From: a virus
IMG/VR virus record: IMGVR_UViG_3300027759_000318
Location: 1 to 29,163 of that record
Length of the DNA: 29,163 nucleotides
Strand: one strand, 5' to 3'
The notes below the pieces were generated by a model that worked only from the letters and a program-made list of their open reading frames with translations, had not been told where the DNA came from and ran no database searches. Every line of letters starts with the position of its first letter. The stretch's first letter is position 1. Made by a program: the position numbers and the translations under genes. Below are positions 6,518-12,956 of the stretch, piece by piece.

Positions 6518-6574
6518 ATTATAGGGCAAAAGCACCCCGATTGGGGGGTGCTTTTGCCACTAGAAGAAGTGGCA
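6518..6574 (-). promoter_or_regulatory. Cassette with strong 14-bp hairpin, second hairpin and TATAAT
   Basis: After the HNH gene, TGCCACT (6555-6561) can pair with AGTGGCA (6568-6574). Overlapping it, GGCAAAAGCACCCC (6525-6538) pairs perfectly with 6545-6558 around a 6-base loop. TATAAT follows at 6518-6523. The long stem has an internal U-run and is the best candidate terminator in the array. Confidence 0.8.
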
Positions 6575-6576
6575 TA

Positions 6577-7053
6577 TCAGTTATAAGAATACTTTTTCCA
6601 TTCGTCAACATCTGCTCTATCCAAAGAAAACAACATTTTGTTAAATGGTTTCTTTGGAATAGTTTCAAGAATTAAATTGGTTTCTTCCAATAGTTTATCA
6701 CCTTTCCTTGTATTACAAGGCATACAAGCAACTACTAAGTTTTCCCAACTATTATCACCACCTTTGGAAGTGGGAAAGATGTGGTCTATTGTGAGATTTC
6801 TTGTAGAACCACAATACTGGCATTTGTGACCATCACGTTTATAAATCATTGCTCGTGATGGTTTATTTTGCATTATTTTTTTGTATGGTATTTTAATGTA
6901 ATTAACCAAACGGATAACTCTTTTACCAAGTGCCTGTGCTTTATTCTTAATAAGCAACACAACTGCTCTCCTCCAATTTGTGAAATTTAGAGGTTCATAA
7001 GAAGCATTGAGAACAAGTATTGTTTGATTTTGTTCAAGTTTTGAGTAGTTCAT
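6577..7053 (-). CDS. HNH endonuclease, free-standing
   Basis: DNA-cutting enzyme, 158 residues. The N-terminal ILVLNASYEPLNFTNWRRAV is the typical start of cyanobacterial/phage HNH proteins. The core has CQYCGSTRNLTIDHIFPTSK (about residues 93-112) with the first Cys pair and the catalytic His, then NLVVACMPCNTRKGDK with the Asn and second Cys pair that bind structural zinc. It probably spreads by homing or acts in host DNA degradation. It lies between two strong hairpins as a single-gene unit. Confidence 0.9.
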   Translation of the reverse strand: MNYSKLEQNQTILVLNASYEPLNFTNWRRAVVLLIKNKAQALGKRVIRLVNYIKIPYKKIMQNKPSRAMIYKRDGHKCQYCGSTRNLTIDHIFPTSKGGDNSWENLVVACMPCNTRKGDKLLEETNLILETIPKKPFNKMLFSLDRADVDEWKKYSYN

Positions 7054-7071
7054 CGACCTTTGAATAAGTTT

Positions 7072-7100
7072 AAAAGTATGGGAATTGTATTTCCCATACT
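7072..7100 (-). terminator. Intrinsic terminator after the metallophosphoesterase gene
   Basis: AGTATGGGAA (7075-7084) pairs perfectly with TTCCCATACT (7091-7100) around six bases, and on the minus strand the stem runs into TTTT. It ends the metallophosphoesterase transcript just before the HNH gene. Confidence 0.8.
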
Positions 7101-7102
7101 AT

Positions 7103-7903
7103 CTAGATGTGAAATAGCAAATCAGGGTTAAAGTTAATGTTCAGGTCTGCATTATTGTATCCGTTATAATAACCACGAGGATTACATACAACTCTACAAT
7201 CACCAATCATATAATCCAGACTCTCGTGAGTATGACCGTGACTCCAGTATTTGATTTGAGGATTATTCAAAATCAAATCATCAAGGTCACTTACATAAGC
7301 ACCATTTGCAATACCGGCACTTCGGTATTTTGGATGGACCGATTGATAAGAAGGTCCGTGATGTGTGAGCACCCAGGTTTTAGTATCCTTAAACTCTTCC
7401 AACTTTTGTTGAAGGAATAGTTTGGACTTCTTATGAAATCCCAGAGTATCATCAGGAGTTAGTTTGCGATAGTTAGAACCAATACGAATGACCTTATAAT
7501 CATTCATACACTGTGCTGCTTCCATCATCTCCAGAGCATTTTCATTACGAAAATCAGTCCATAGAGTTGCTCCAAGAAATACCCAGTCCTTGATTTTTAC
7601 AAAGTCATTTTCTACAAGATGAATTTCCTTTGGTAGATGCTCGGCAAGAACATCCCAAGTTCCTTCATAGTTGTATCCATATGCTTCGTGATTTCCTGCA
7701 AGATACAGAACCTCATCAAAGTTCTTTACACACTTTTGTAGAAAGTCATTATAAACTTTCTTGAGAGGTCCATCCTTCTTAAAGTGACGGGCACAGAGAA
7801 TGTCCCCACCAAGAATCAGAACCTCACCTTCTCCAAGGTCAGGAACTCCGTGCCCGTGCTCACAACACTCTAAATGTAAATCAGAAATTACACGAATTTT
7901 CAT
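7103..7903 (-). CDS. Calcineurin-like metallophosphoesterase
   Basis: Binuclear metal phosphoesterase, 266 residues. Metal ligands are visible in order: ISDLHLE (about residues 5-11), GGDI (about 32), GNHE (about 70), LTHHGP (about 180) and SHGHTHES (about 222-229). The set is complete, so the enzyme should be active on a phosphomonoester or diester. The family includes cyclic-nucleotide phosphodiesterases and nucleases, so breakdown of a signalling nucleotide is one possibility, but the substrate cannot be read from sequence. It is a single-gene unit with hairpin terminators at 7072-7100 (its own) and 7913-7946 (of the preceding unit). Confidence 0.92.
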   Translation of the reverse strand: MKIRVISDLHLECCEHGHGVPDLGEGEVLILGGDILCARHFKKDGPLKKVYNDFLQKCVKNFDEVLYLAGNHEAYGYNYEGTWDVLAEHLPKEIHLVENDFVKIKDWVFLGATLWTDFRNENALEMMEAAQCMNDYKVIRIGSNYRKLTPDDTLGFHKKSKLFLQQKLEEFKDTKTWVLTHHGPSYQSVHPKYRSAGIANGAYVSDLDDLILNNPQIKYWSHGHTHESLDYMIGDCRVVCNPRGYYNGYNNADLNINFNPDLLFHI

Positions 7904-7912
7904 TTTTAATCA

Positions 7913-7946
7913 AAATAAAGAGACCAAATATATGAAACTTGGTCTC
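7913..7946 (-). terminator. Intrinsic terminator after the 83-aa gene
   Basis: GAGACCAA (7920-7927) pairs with TTGGTCTC (7939-7946) around 11 bases; on the minus strand a TTTATTTT tract follows. It separates the two small acidic-protein genes from the metallophosphoesterase. Confidence 0.75.
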
Positions 7947-7955
7947 ATATACTTA

Positions 7956-8207
7956 TCAAACAGTAGTTACGACACCATCAGTGTCTTCTGGGTCAAGTTT
8001 ATCTAGAACATACTGAATAGGTTTCAGTTGTTCTTGAAGATCACTTTCTAGTTCTTTGAAAGTTTCAACAAGTGCTTCAAAGAGTTCAGAACCAGTCATA
8101 CCTTTGTAATCACAATCATCAAAAATATTGTCACGGAAATACTCTACGAGGGTTTCTTGAAGAGATTCTATCATTTGACGAGAAACAGACTTACAACGAC
8201 GTGCCAT
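7956..8207 (-). CDS. Small helical protein, 83 aa
   Basis: Starts MARRCKSVSRQMIESLQETL; long amphipathic helices with FKELESDLQEQLKPIQYVLD and ends DPEDTDGVVTTV. The acidic Val/Thr tail resembles the tail of its neighbour (8237-8452, DADAVVVTV), a weak hint of common origin. Function unknown. Confidence 0.8.
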   Translation of the reverse strand: MARRCKSVSRQMIESLQETLVEYFRDNIFDDCDYKGMTGSELFEALVETFKELESDLQEQLKPIQYVLDKLDPEDTDGVVTTV

Positions 8208-8236
8208 AATAAAATTAGTTAGTTAAAGAATTAGAA

Positions 8237-8452
8237 TCAAACAGTGACTACAACAGCATCAGCATCAGTTAGGGTTACATCCCCACCATCAACTTCTTGA
8301 GTATAGTTCTCAAGCACAGTGGAATCATAATTGTCAAGTGCTTCAACGAGTTCAGCACCAGTTTCTGCGTTAGTGAGATTGACAATCAGTTGAGCACCAG
8401 CAGGGTTGGTGTCAACGAGTTCAGCAGCAAGAGCAATCAGTTTAGCAGACAT
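8237..8452 (-). CDS. Small acidic protein, 71 aa
   Basis: Starts MSAKLIALAAELVDTNPAGA and ends LTDADAVVVTV. Ala/Leu/Glu-rich helix followed by a beta tail. Preceded by about 150 bases without a convincing gene. No family recognised. Confidence 0.8.
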   Translation of the reverse strand: MSAKLIALAAELVDTNPAGAQLIVNLTNAETGAELVEALDNYDSTVLENYTQEVDGGDVTLTDADAVVVTV

Positions 8453-8603
8453 AATAAAAAAGTGGTAAGTGAATAAAATTGGGAGGGCGTGGTAATTATT
8501 TTTACCCTAACATCATGTCTCTGCTTCTAGTTGTCAGAGTAGTTAGGAACCACTTTATTCTTCCCTCCATGTGTAACTTTAAGGGCAAACACATTCCCAG
8601 AAA
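8453..8603. other. Intergenic stretch, about 150 bases
   Basis: No gene I can support. A minus-strand frame (MCLPLKLHMEGRIKWFLTT...) of about 30 codons exists but lacks a ribosome-binding site. A TAAAAATAAT stretch near 8494-8503 could act as a -10 region for the 8237-8452 gene. Confidence 0.4.
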
Positions 8604-8747
8604 TCAAACACTCAAAGAATATTCAATTTCAATTTCATCTTCATCAGGAAGACCAAGTTGAAGACCAATAAAATCTTCATAATCAACACCGAGAAACTTT
8701 TTAGCAAAGTCCTCGTAATCATCATGAAGCACACATGTGTCAATCAT
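8604..8747 (-). CDS. Small acidic protein, 47 aa
   Basis: Starts MIDTCVLHDDYEDFAKKFLG and ends EIEIEYSLSV. It has one of the best Shine-Dalgarno sequences in the window (AGGAGGT seven bases before the ATG) and a TATGAT -10 at 8776-8781, so it is clearly expressed. Acidic, helical. Function unknown; an acidic decoy or inhibitor is possible but unsupported. Confidence 0.75.
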   Translation of the reverse strand: MIDTCVLHDDYEDFAKKFLGVDYEDFIGLQLGLPDEDEIEIEYSLSV

Positions 8748-8775
8748 CTCATAACCTCCTTGACTTGATGAATAC

Positions 8776-8834
8776 ATCATAGCACGGTCAGGACCGTTTG
8801 GGAAGGGTCATGTGCCACCAGAAGAAGTGTCACA
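8776..8834 (-). promoter_or_regulatory. Cassette copy with TATGAT box
   Basis: TGTGCCAC (8811-8818) pairs with GTGTCACA (8827-8834) with one mismatch; the right arm overlaps the stop of the next gene upstream. TATGAT at 8776-8781 is the -10 for the 47-residue gene. Confidence 0.65.
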
Positions 8835-9069
8835 CGGTATCAGCATCCTCCAACAGTTCTGGGTAGTAATCTGTAACCTCTGTAATCAGTTCTTCATCAG
8901 TATAATCGGTAAGATTTTCTACCATAGTATCATAAACAAAACGTTCCATAGTTTTGTAATCCATACTCTCAATCATTTGCTGGACGTAATCCTCAACCAA
9001 CTGCTCACGGTCAATGTTTTTCATTTTTGTAAATTCAAGGATTTCAGAATAAAGGTCAGTAGTGTTCAT
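8830..9069 (-). CDS. Acidic helical protein, 79 aa
   Basis: Starts MNTTDLYSEILEFTKMKNID and ends YYPELLEDADTV; multiple short helices with many Asp/Glu and Tyr. The ATG overlaps the upstream stop (TAATG at 9067-9071). Function unknown. Confidence 0.8.
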   Translation of the reverse strand: MNTTDLYSEILEFTKMKNIDREQLVEDYVQQMIESMDYKTMERFVYDTMVENLTDYTDEELITEVTDYYPELLEDADTV

Positions 9070-9233
9070 TATTTTTCCAAAGTCGAATATTCAACTCCAA
9101 GTTCATCAAGAACTAGACGAGCAATGTTTCTCTCCCCCATACATTCTATCCAATCTATTGAGTCCATCTCACCATCATCCTCCATTTCAGCAACATCAAT
9201 TAGATGTCGAATCGTTTTATCAGTCAATTCCAT
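9069..9233 (-). CDS. Small acidic protein, about 54 aa
   Basis: MELTDKTIRHLIDVAEMEDD through LGVEYSTLEK. I choose the ATG at 9233, which follows the upstream stop by four bases; in-frame ATGs at 9248 and 9260 would overlap the previous gene. None has a good ribosome-binding site. Function unknown. Confidence 0.65.
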   Translation of the reverse strand: MELTDKTIRHLIDVAEMEDDGEMDSIDWIECMGERNIARLVLDELGVEYSTLEK

Positions 9234-9237
9234 TTCA

Positions 9238-9459
9238 TTAAACAGCATCAATTTCAGCAAGTTTCTTTTGCTTTCGCAAGTCAGTAATCCTCATTTGAAG
9301 ATCAGCAATATCCTCATACAATACCTCTGCCTCATCAGACAGATTGTAGTAATGATATTCGGTCCTTGCTTTCTTCATTTGCTTGATAAGTTTCTCATAC
9401 TTCTTCTTTGCTTCTTTGAGTTCTTTTTCGTAATCTTGAATAGACTTTGAGTAGTTCAT
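9238..9459 (-). CDS. Coiled-coil protein, 73 aa
   Basis: Almost wholly heptad-like, with KELKEAKKKYEKLIKQMKKA (about residues 12-31) and ADLQMRITDLRKQKKLAEID at the C-terminus. Likely a dimeric coiled coil. Coupled by ATGA to the upstream membrane peptide. Function unknown. Confidence 0.75.
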   Translation of the reverse strand: MNYSKSIQDYEKELKEAKKKYEKLIKQMKKARTEYHYYNLSDEAEVLYEDIADLQMRITDLRKQKKLAEIDAV

Positions 9460-9584
9460 TTGTTGAGAGGACTAGACCAATAAGAACGGAAAACAGTAAT
9501 AAGAATAACAGCAGTGCTGATAACACCAACCAAACCAAGATAGGTAGTGGCATCACCAGTAAAATTTAACGTGTTGGGCATCAT
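9456..9584 (-). CDS. Single-span membrane peptide, 42 aa
   Basis: Starts MMPNTLNFTGDATTYLGLVG and continues through VISTAVILITVF to a short cationic tail ending SSPLNK. One transmembrane helix, N-out by the positive-inside rule. ATGA overlap with the next gene supports it. The size and layout recall small photosystem subunits, but I cannot name one. Confidence 0.65.
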   Translation of the reverse strand: MMPNTLNFTGDATTYLGLVGVISTAVILITVFRSYWSSPLNK

Positions 9585-9603
9585 TTGAGTGATTTAGTTC
9601 GTA

Positions 9604-9663
9604 ATCATAGCACCCCAGAGGGGTTTGTGCTTATTTAGTGTGCCAGTGCGACAAGTGGCACAC
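9604..9663 (-). promoter_or_regulatory. Cassette copy with perfect 8-bp hairpin and TATGAT
   Basis: GTGTGCCA (9638-9645) pairs with TGGCACAC (9656-9663) around a 10-base loop. A second GC-rich hairpin follows (CCCC-AGAG-GGGG near 9613-9624). TATGAT at 9604-9609 precedes the membrane-peptide gene. Confidence 0.75.
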
Positions 9664-9667
9664 CGTA

Positions 9668-9934
9668 TCAAGAATGTAACTCTTGATGTTGTTTCCAAGC
9701 ACCAGAGTGTATTTCTGCCGCACTCATTGAAGGTTCCCCTCCATCATTATCATAAAGATATTGTGGTGTTGGGTCATAATCTACAATTTCTTCAATCATA
9801 GAAATAACTTCTTCAAGTACATCTACATCACCAAGATTGAGATTCATATCCATCATATGAAGTTTATTCTCAAACTCTACAATCTCTTTCAATTCCTTAC
9901 AAATCCTTTCAAGTTTTGTATATGGACGTTCCAT
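9668..9934 (-). CDS. Acidic helical protein, 88 aa
   Basis: Starts at ATG 9934 (MERPYTKLERICKELKEIVE), with GAGGAAA upstream and TGATG overlap with the previous stop. The rest is acidic, with DVDVLEEVISMIEEIVDYDP, and ends HQELHS. Function unknown. Confidence 0.75.
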   Translation of the reverse strand: MERPYTKLERICKELKEIVEFENKLHMMDMNLNLGDVDVLEEVISMIEEIVDYDPTPQYLYDNDGGEPSMSAAEIHSGAWKQHQELHS

Positions 9935-10197
9935 CACCAATTTCCTCGTTGAATCATAATCTTTTTGATTTCAGTGTAAATAAACTGTTTCAGTTTCTCA
10001 TCATTTGTATTTTCAAAAGCAGCATACAATCGTTTCAAGTAATCTTCTTGCTTTACGACATTTACGACCTTTGCGTTAGTTACACCAATATCACGCATAG
10101 AAGAGCCTGCTTTTGATTTTGGCCGTCCAAAATTTCCAGATACACGACCTTCTGTACGAAGTTTGGGTTTGATTTTAGAAAGATTTGAAGTAAGCAT
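9934..10197 (-). CDS. Basic protein, 87 aa
   Basis: The N-terminal half is rich in Lys/Arg/Gly (KIKPKLRTEGRVSGNFGRPK) and probably disordered or nucleic-acid binding; the C-terminal half is helical (YLKRLYAAFENTNDEKLKQF). It is the first gene after TATAAT at 10220-10225 with a short leader. Function unknown. Confidence 0.75.
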   Translation of the reverse strand: MLTSNLSKIKPKLRTEGRVSGNFGRPKSKAGSSMRDIGVTNAKVVNVVKQEDYLKRLYAAFENTNDEKLKQFIYTEIKKIMIQRGNW

Positions 10198-10219
10198 TTG
10201 CCTGTGCTTGTATCCTCTT

Positions 10220-10275
10220 ATTATAGGGCATCTGCTGGCATTTTGGTGGGGTCTTGTGCCAGTTCGTCAAGTGTC
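10220..10275 (-). promoter_or_regulatory. Terminator-promoter cassette, complete copy
   Basis: Contains ACTTGACGAACTGGCACA, then CCCCACCAAAATGCCAGCA, GATGCC and TATAAT at 10220-10225. The frame TLDELAQDPTKMPADAL-stop is open across it, although no gene enters it here. Confidence 0.75.
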
Positions 10276-10278
10276 CCA

Positions 10279-10506
10279 TTAGTTTTGCTTGTTACTACAA
10301 TCCAAGAAATACTTATACTCCGCAAGTTGACTGTTAGTCCAACGCACAACATCACAACCCTTATAAGTATCTACCACCTCAAACTTTTGGTCTGGTGGTG
10401 ATGGTTTTACATCCTCTTCCGGAATTATCACCATAAGTAGAGAAAAGGATGCCATACCAACTATAACACCAAGTAGCATTGCTCTGAAATTATCATAGCT
10501 GTTCAT
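10279..10506 (-). CDS. Membrane-anchored small protein, 75 aa
   Basis: Starts MNSYDNFRAMLLGVIVGMAS with the membrane segment at residues ~8-29 (MLLGVIVGMASFSLLMVII), followed by a soluble domain with two Cys (GCDVVRW and FLDCSNKQN). ATGA overlap and GGGAGG upstream fix the start. The topology suggests a periplasmic domain, perhaps disulphide-bonded. Function unknown. Confidence 0.75.
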   Translation of the reverse strand: MNSYDNFRAMLLGVIVGMASFSLLMVIIPEEDVKPSPPDQKFEVVDTYKGCDVVRWTNSQLAEYKYFLDCSNKQN

Positions 10507-10838
10507 TCTTCTACCTCCCAAGGGGATTTGCGGTTCATAAGTTTTTTCAAAGATTCTATTTGTTCTGAGTCAGGATTGTTTATACTTTCAACCAGTGTAT
10601 CATAATCATTTTGGGATACATACATTTTTTGTGGTTTCGCACCATTACCCCAGAACTTCTCAAATTCCCACTTGTATTCAGTATCCACATATCCTTTGTT
10701 AATAGAATACCAAAACTCCGTCCAGATATGATAGTCATCAAATCTGAAACCCTGATGTGAAATTAATCTATACCACCACCAAAATGGAGTGTAATGTAGG
10801 TATCTATTTGAGATTATCCACTTGTTTATTAAGACCAT
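10503..10838 (-). CDS. Trp-rich protein with TacA/DUF1778-like C-terminus, 111 aa
   Basis: The N-terminal two-thirds is very rich in Trp/Tyr/Phe (LHYTPFWWWYRLISHQGFRF). The C-terminal ~40 residues, MYVSQNDYDTLVESINNPD then LKKLMNRKSPWE, resemble the toxin-neutralising C-terminus of TacA/DUF1778 antitoxins (VS...D...L...NP...L..L..RK.PW(D/E)). The usual N-terminal ribbon-helix-helix DNA-binding domain is absent. In that family the C-terminus binds and blocks GNAT-type acetyltransferase toxins; here that role is inference. Confidence 0.75.
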   Translation of the reverse strand: MVLINKWIISNRYLHYTPFWWWYRLISHQGFRFDDYHIWTEFWYSINKGYVDTEYKWEFEKFWGNGAKPQKMYVSQNDYDTLVESINNPDSEQIESLKKLMNRKSPWEVEE

Positions 10839-11059
10839 CTACCCAACCTCAATTTGCGTTCTTCTGATATGTATGGATTGTATGGGTCATCATAAGGATA
10901 GATGTATTCACAACACCAACCCCAACTGAGTGCCTCCCAGAAGTCATCATATCCAAAATGGTTCATAGTAGCACGGCAATCAATGATATACTCAATGTTG
11001 CGGAAACCCTCAATAAACCACTCCCATTTAGTCATTCCCCAGTATTCTTTCCAAGTCAT
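10829..11059 (-). CDS. Trp/Tyr-rich protein, 76 aa
   Basis: MTWKEYWGMTKWEWFIEGFR with WGWCCEYIYPYDDPYNPYIS later. The start is at 11059 by ATGA overlap with the gene before. It resembles its neighbours at 10503 and 11056 in aromatic richness, which suggests that the three are related or work together. Function unknown. Confidence 0.75.
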   Translation of the reverse strand: MTWKEYWGMTKWEWFIEGFRNIEYIIDCRATMNHFGYDDFWEALSWGWCCEYIYPYDDPYNPYISEERKLRLGRWS

Positions 11060-11211
11060 TCCCAATCCTCACTATCATAATACATTTGATACCACCCATA
11101 GTTGATTTCCCAAAAGAAGGCACAACGGTCTATGTTGTCATTATAATCAACAAATCGGGAATGAATACAACATCCCCAAGACCACCAAGCATCTTCAAAC
11201 CACTTTTTCAT
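11056..11211 (-). CDS. Trp/Tyr/Cys-rich protein, 51 aa
   Basis: MKKWFEDAWWSWGCCIHSRF, ending YQMYYDSEDWE. The start at 11211 overlaps the upstream stop (ATGA) and has GGAAGG before it. Aromatic-rich like 10829-11059. Function unknown. Confidence 0.7.
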   Translation of the reverse strand: MKKWFEDAWWSWGCCIHSRFVDYNDNIDRCAFFWEINYGWYQMYYDSEDWE

Positions 11212-11447
11212 TTTCCTTCCAGTTCGTTTGCGAGTTCGTGCAAGAACTGACATCCAAAAGCAATTCCATCACGAAATCCAGTGGCGTAATTTTCACCACC
11301 CCAATTTTCCTTAGGTACGCAACCAGCAGCAGCACGAAGGGCGGCGGCGGCAGCAGCATTTGGTAGGTATCCGGCCTCCCAATCCAGGCTTGATTTAGCG
11401 GCATTTGACACTGCCTGTGCGGCATGAGAGAGTTGTTTGTCAGTCAT
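11208..11447 (-). CDS. Ala-rich protein, 79 aa
   Basis: MTDKQLSHAAQAVSNAAKSS, then an Ala-rich helix (NAAAAAALRAAAGCV) and a C-terminus FGCQFLHELANELEGK. More GC-rich inside the Ala run. The start at 11447 is fixed by ATGA overlap. The last residues are encoded by the GGAAGGAAAATGA junction shared with three neighbours. Function unknown. Confidence 0.75.
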   Translation of the reverse strand: MTDKQLSHAAQAVSNAAKSSLDWEAGYLPNAAAAAALRAAAGCVPKENWGGENYATGFRDGIAFGCQFLHELANELEGK

Positions 11448-11629
11448 TTTCCTTCCAGTTCCTGTTTGATTTGTTTGAGGTTCATTCCTGCCCAAATATC
11501 AAGGGCAATATCTGCTTTTTGAATTGCAGTCCAGAGTTTAGGATAATTCCTCCAATCCACAACATCCTCATCAATTGCTATAAGCAAATCAAGAATACAG
11601 ATTTTATAGAGTTTTTCTGTTTCAATCAT
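11444..11629 (-). CDS. Small helical protein, 61 aa
   Basis: MIETEKLYKICILDLLIAID and ends LKQIKQELEGK. ATGA-coupled at both ends through the GGAAGGAAAATGA junction. Function unknown. Confidence 0.75.
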   Translation of the reverse strand: MIETEKLYKICILDLLIAIDEDVVDWRNYPKLWTAIQKADIALDIWAGMNLKQIKQELEGK

Positions 11630-11910
11630 TTTCCTTCCACCTCTTTCACTCGTTCCATGAAACTATCATCACAAGTGTCACCAGAATACAAGTAATCAAT
11701 ATGACGCATGATTTCTGCCATCTTACGAAGCTTAGGCAGTTGCTCTTTTAGATACTCAATACATTCATCAGAATGGTTTGGATACCAGTTAGAATGGTCA
11801 CCATCTGTGCCTGCTTTACCATTTTGTCGAATTTCTTGTTCCAGTTCATCAGCAAACTGATAAACTTTGTGGTATTCATAACCACAGTCAGTAAAATGCC
11901 CACCACTCAT
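11626..11910 (-). CDS. His/Cys-containing protein, 94 aa
   Basis: MSGGHFTDCGYEYHKVYQFA; contains DHSNWYPNHSDECIEYLKEQ and ends MERVKEVEGK. Several His/Cys might bind metal. MSGGHF starts of this kind are common in small phage proteins of unknown function. Coupled at both ends. Confidence 0.78.
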   Translation of the reverse strand: MSGGHFTDCGYEYHKVYQFADELEQEIRQNGKAGTDGDHSNWYPNHSDECIEYLKEQLPKLRKMAEIMRHIDYLYSGDTCDDSFMERVKEVEGK

Positions 11911-12137
11911 TTTTTACCCTCCAATTCATCTAAAACACCAGCAGCATAAGCACCAAAGTCAATCTCACCTAACTCTGATGTATCATCACAATACTCGGGC
12001 ACATTCTCCATCATAAATTCATCAAGATAAAGAAACACACGAATTGCTCTGCGTTTATCGTGCTCGCAAATTTGTGAATGAGGTTCCGCAATAGTTTTCG
12101 CAACCATATCAAAGAATTGTTTCATAGTAATGTTCAT
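11907..12137 (-). CDS. Acidic protein, 76 aa
   Basis: MNITMKQFFDMVAKTIAEPH, acidic C-terminal half ending AGVLDELEGKK. The alternative start at 12125 cannot be ruled out. First gene of the operon after TATAAT at 12166-12171. Function unknown. Confidence 0.75.
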   Translation of the reverse strand: MNITMKQFFDMVAKTIAEPHSQICEHDKRRAIRVFLYLDEFMMENVPEYCDDTSELGEIDFGAYAAGVLDELEGKK

Positions 12138-12165
12138 TTGCTATTCGGGAATTGCGTATAAGACT

Positions 12166-12221
12166 ATTATAAGGCATCTGGTGGGGTTTTGGGAAGTTCT
12201 TGTGCCAGTTCGTCAGGTGTC
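12166..12221 (-). promoter_or_regulatory. Terminator-promoter cassette overlapping a gene end
   Basis: Complete cassette with TATAAT at 12166-12171. Here the upstream gene (12167-12388) reads straight through it and stops inside the -10 box. Confidence 0.75.
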
Positions 12222-12388
12222 TCATCACTCCAATAATAAGGAGGACGAGGACGAATACCCCAAAGAGTGAAACGACCTTTTTCTCCTGGATTTTTTTCCC
12301 AAAATCCAGTATGCCCCCATAATTCATTCCAAGTGTTTTGCCATTGAATGTTTCCAATCCGACCACCGAAACTATCAAGGTCAATCAT
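12167..12388 (-). CDS. Trp-rich protein whose C-terminus is encoded by the cassette, 73 aa
   Basis: MIDLDSFGGRIGNIQWQNTW, then WGHTGFWEKNPGEKGRFTLW, and a tail ETPDELAQELPKTPPDAL. The start at 12388 overlaps the previous gene by eight bases; the longer frame to 12460 lies inside that gene. The last ~18 codons coincide with the dispersed cassette and the stop lies in TATAAT. Function unknown. Confidence 0.75.
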   Translation of the reverse strand: MIDLDSFGGRIGNIQWQNTWNELWGHTGFWEKNPGEKGRFTLWGIRPRPPYYWSDETPDELAQELPKTPPDAL

Positions 12389-12542
12389 TGAGTTGCTCCA
12401 CATAAACATCACTAATGGTAATGGATTTACACTTATAATAAGTTGTAAGTTGAGAAGCACTCATCTCACTTTCAACTAAAATTTGAATACTCACAGTCGC
12501 ACCATCTACAAGACTTGAAAGAACTACACCATACTTATTCAT
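12381..12542 (-). CDS. Small protein, 53 aa
   Basis: MNKYGVVLSSLVDGATVSIQ then SEMSASQLTTYY, ending VYVEQLND. The ATG overlaps the upstream stop as ATGA (12539-12542). Probably a small alpha-beta domain. Function unknown. Confidence 0.72.
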   Translation of the reverse strand: MNKYGVVLSSLVDGATVSIQILVESEMSASQLTTYYKCKSITISDVYVEQLND

Positions 12543-12736
12543 ACTAGTCCCTCAAGTTTAACAGTCTCATCACTCAAAGAAACCCTGAGATTATCACCCC
12601 CAATATGAAGGTGGAACATCCTTCCATCATTCAAGTATATTCCACACCAATATACATCAGTATCCATATTTTCCCAGTGAACCATCTTCACATCTTCCAA
12701 CACAAACTCATCAGGATTGGTAAGTCTTTCAGTCAT
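12539..12736 (-). CDS. Small beta-rich protein, 65 aa
   Basis: MTERLTNPDEFVLEDVKMVH and then CGIYLNDGRMFHLHIGGDNL. The start at 12736 is by ATGA overlap. Small barrel-like pattern. Function unknown. Confidence 0.75.
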   Translation of the reverse strand: MTERLTNPDEFVLEDVKMVHWENMDTDVYWCGIYLNDGRMFHLHIGGDNLRVSLSDETVKLEGLV

Positions 12737-12954
12737 TTTGCTTCCCAAAACTTACCATCAGGACCACAAGAACAATAAAGTTCTTTCCAATAGTTTGCTC
12801 TCAACGTATCACAAAGCCGTTGATTACGACCAGTTACGAGGTCAGTATTAGTATTTGGACAGGCACACCTATCATAATGGTTAGTTCTAAAAATGATACT
12901 TTCAATCCAATCCTTACGATACCACTTACAATCTTTACAGAGTTTTTTAGTCAT
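12733..12954 (-). CDS. Cys-rich zinc-binding-type protein, 73 aa
   Basis: MTKKLCKDCKWYRKDWIESI has a CxxC, followed by YDRCACPNTNTDL, RLCDTLRAN and YCSCGPDGKFWEAK. The first CKDCKWY and the C-terminal CSCGPDGKFWE pattern are typical of small phage and bacterial proteins thought to bind one zinc. The start at 12954 follows the upstream stop by two bases. Function unknown. Confidence 0.78.
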   Translation of the reverse strand: MTKKLCKDCKWYRKDWIESIIFRTNHYDRCACPNTNTDLVTGRNQRLCDTLRANYWKELYCSCGPDGKFWEAK

Positions 12955-12956
12955 TT

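Noticed and set aside
10220-10275. CTGGCACAAG as a sigma-54 -24 element
   Set aside because: No GC element at the correct -12 distance, and a TATAAT box follows in nearly all copies.
10220-10275. TTGACG in the cassette as -35 of the following TATAAT
   Set aside because: The distance to TATAAT is around 40 bases, far more than the usual 16-18.
11195-11425. Minus-strand 76-codon Pro/Leu-rich frame
   Set aside because: Out-of-frame product of the Ala-rich 11208-11447 gene.
12109-12384. Minus-strand 91-codon frame overlapping 12167-12388
   Set aside because: The alternative frame is better supported by coupling; this one crosses the promoter and next gene.
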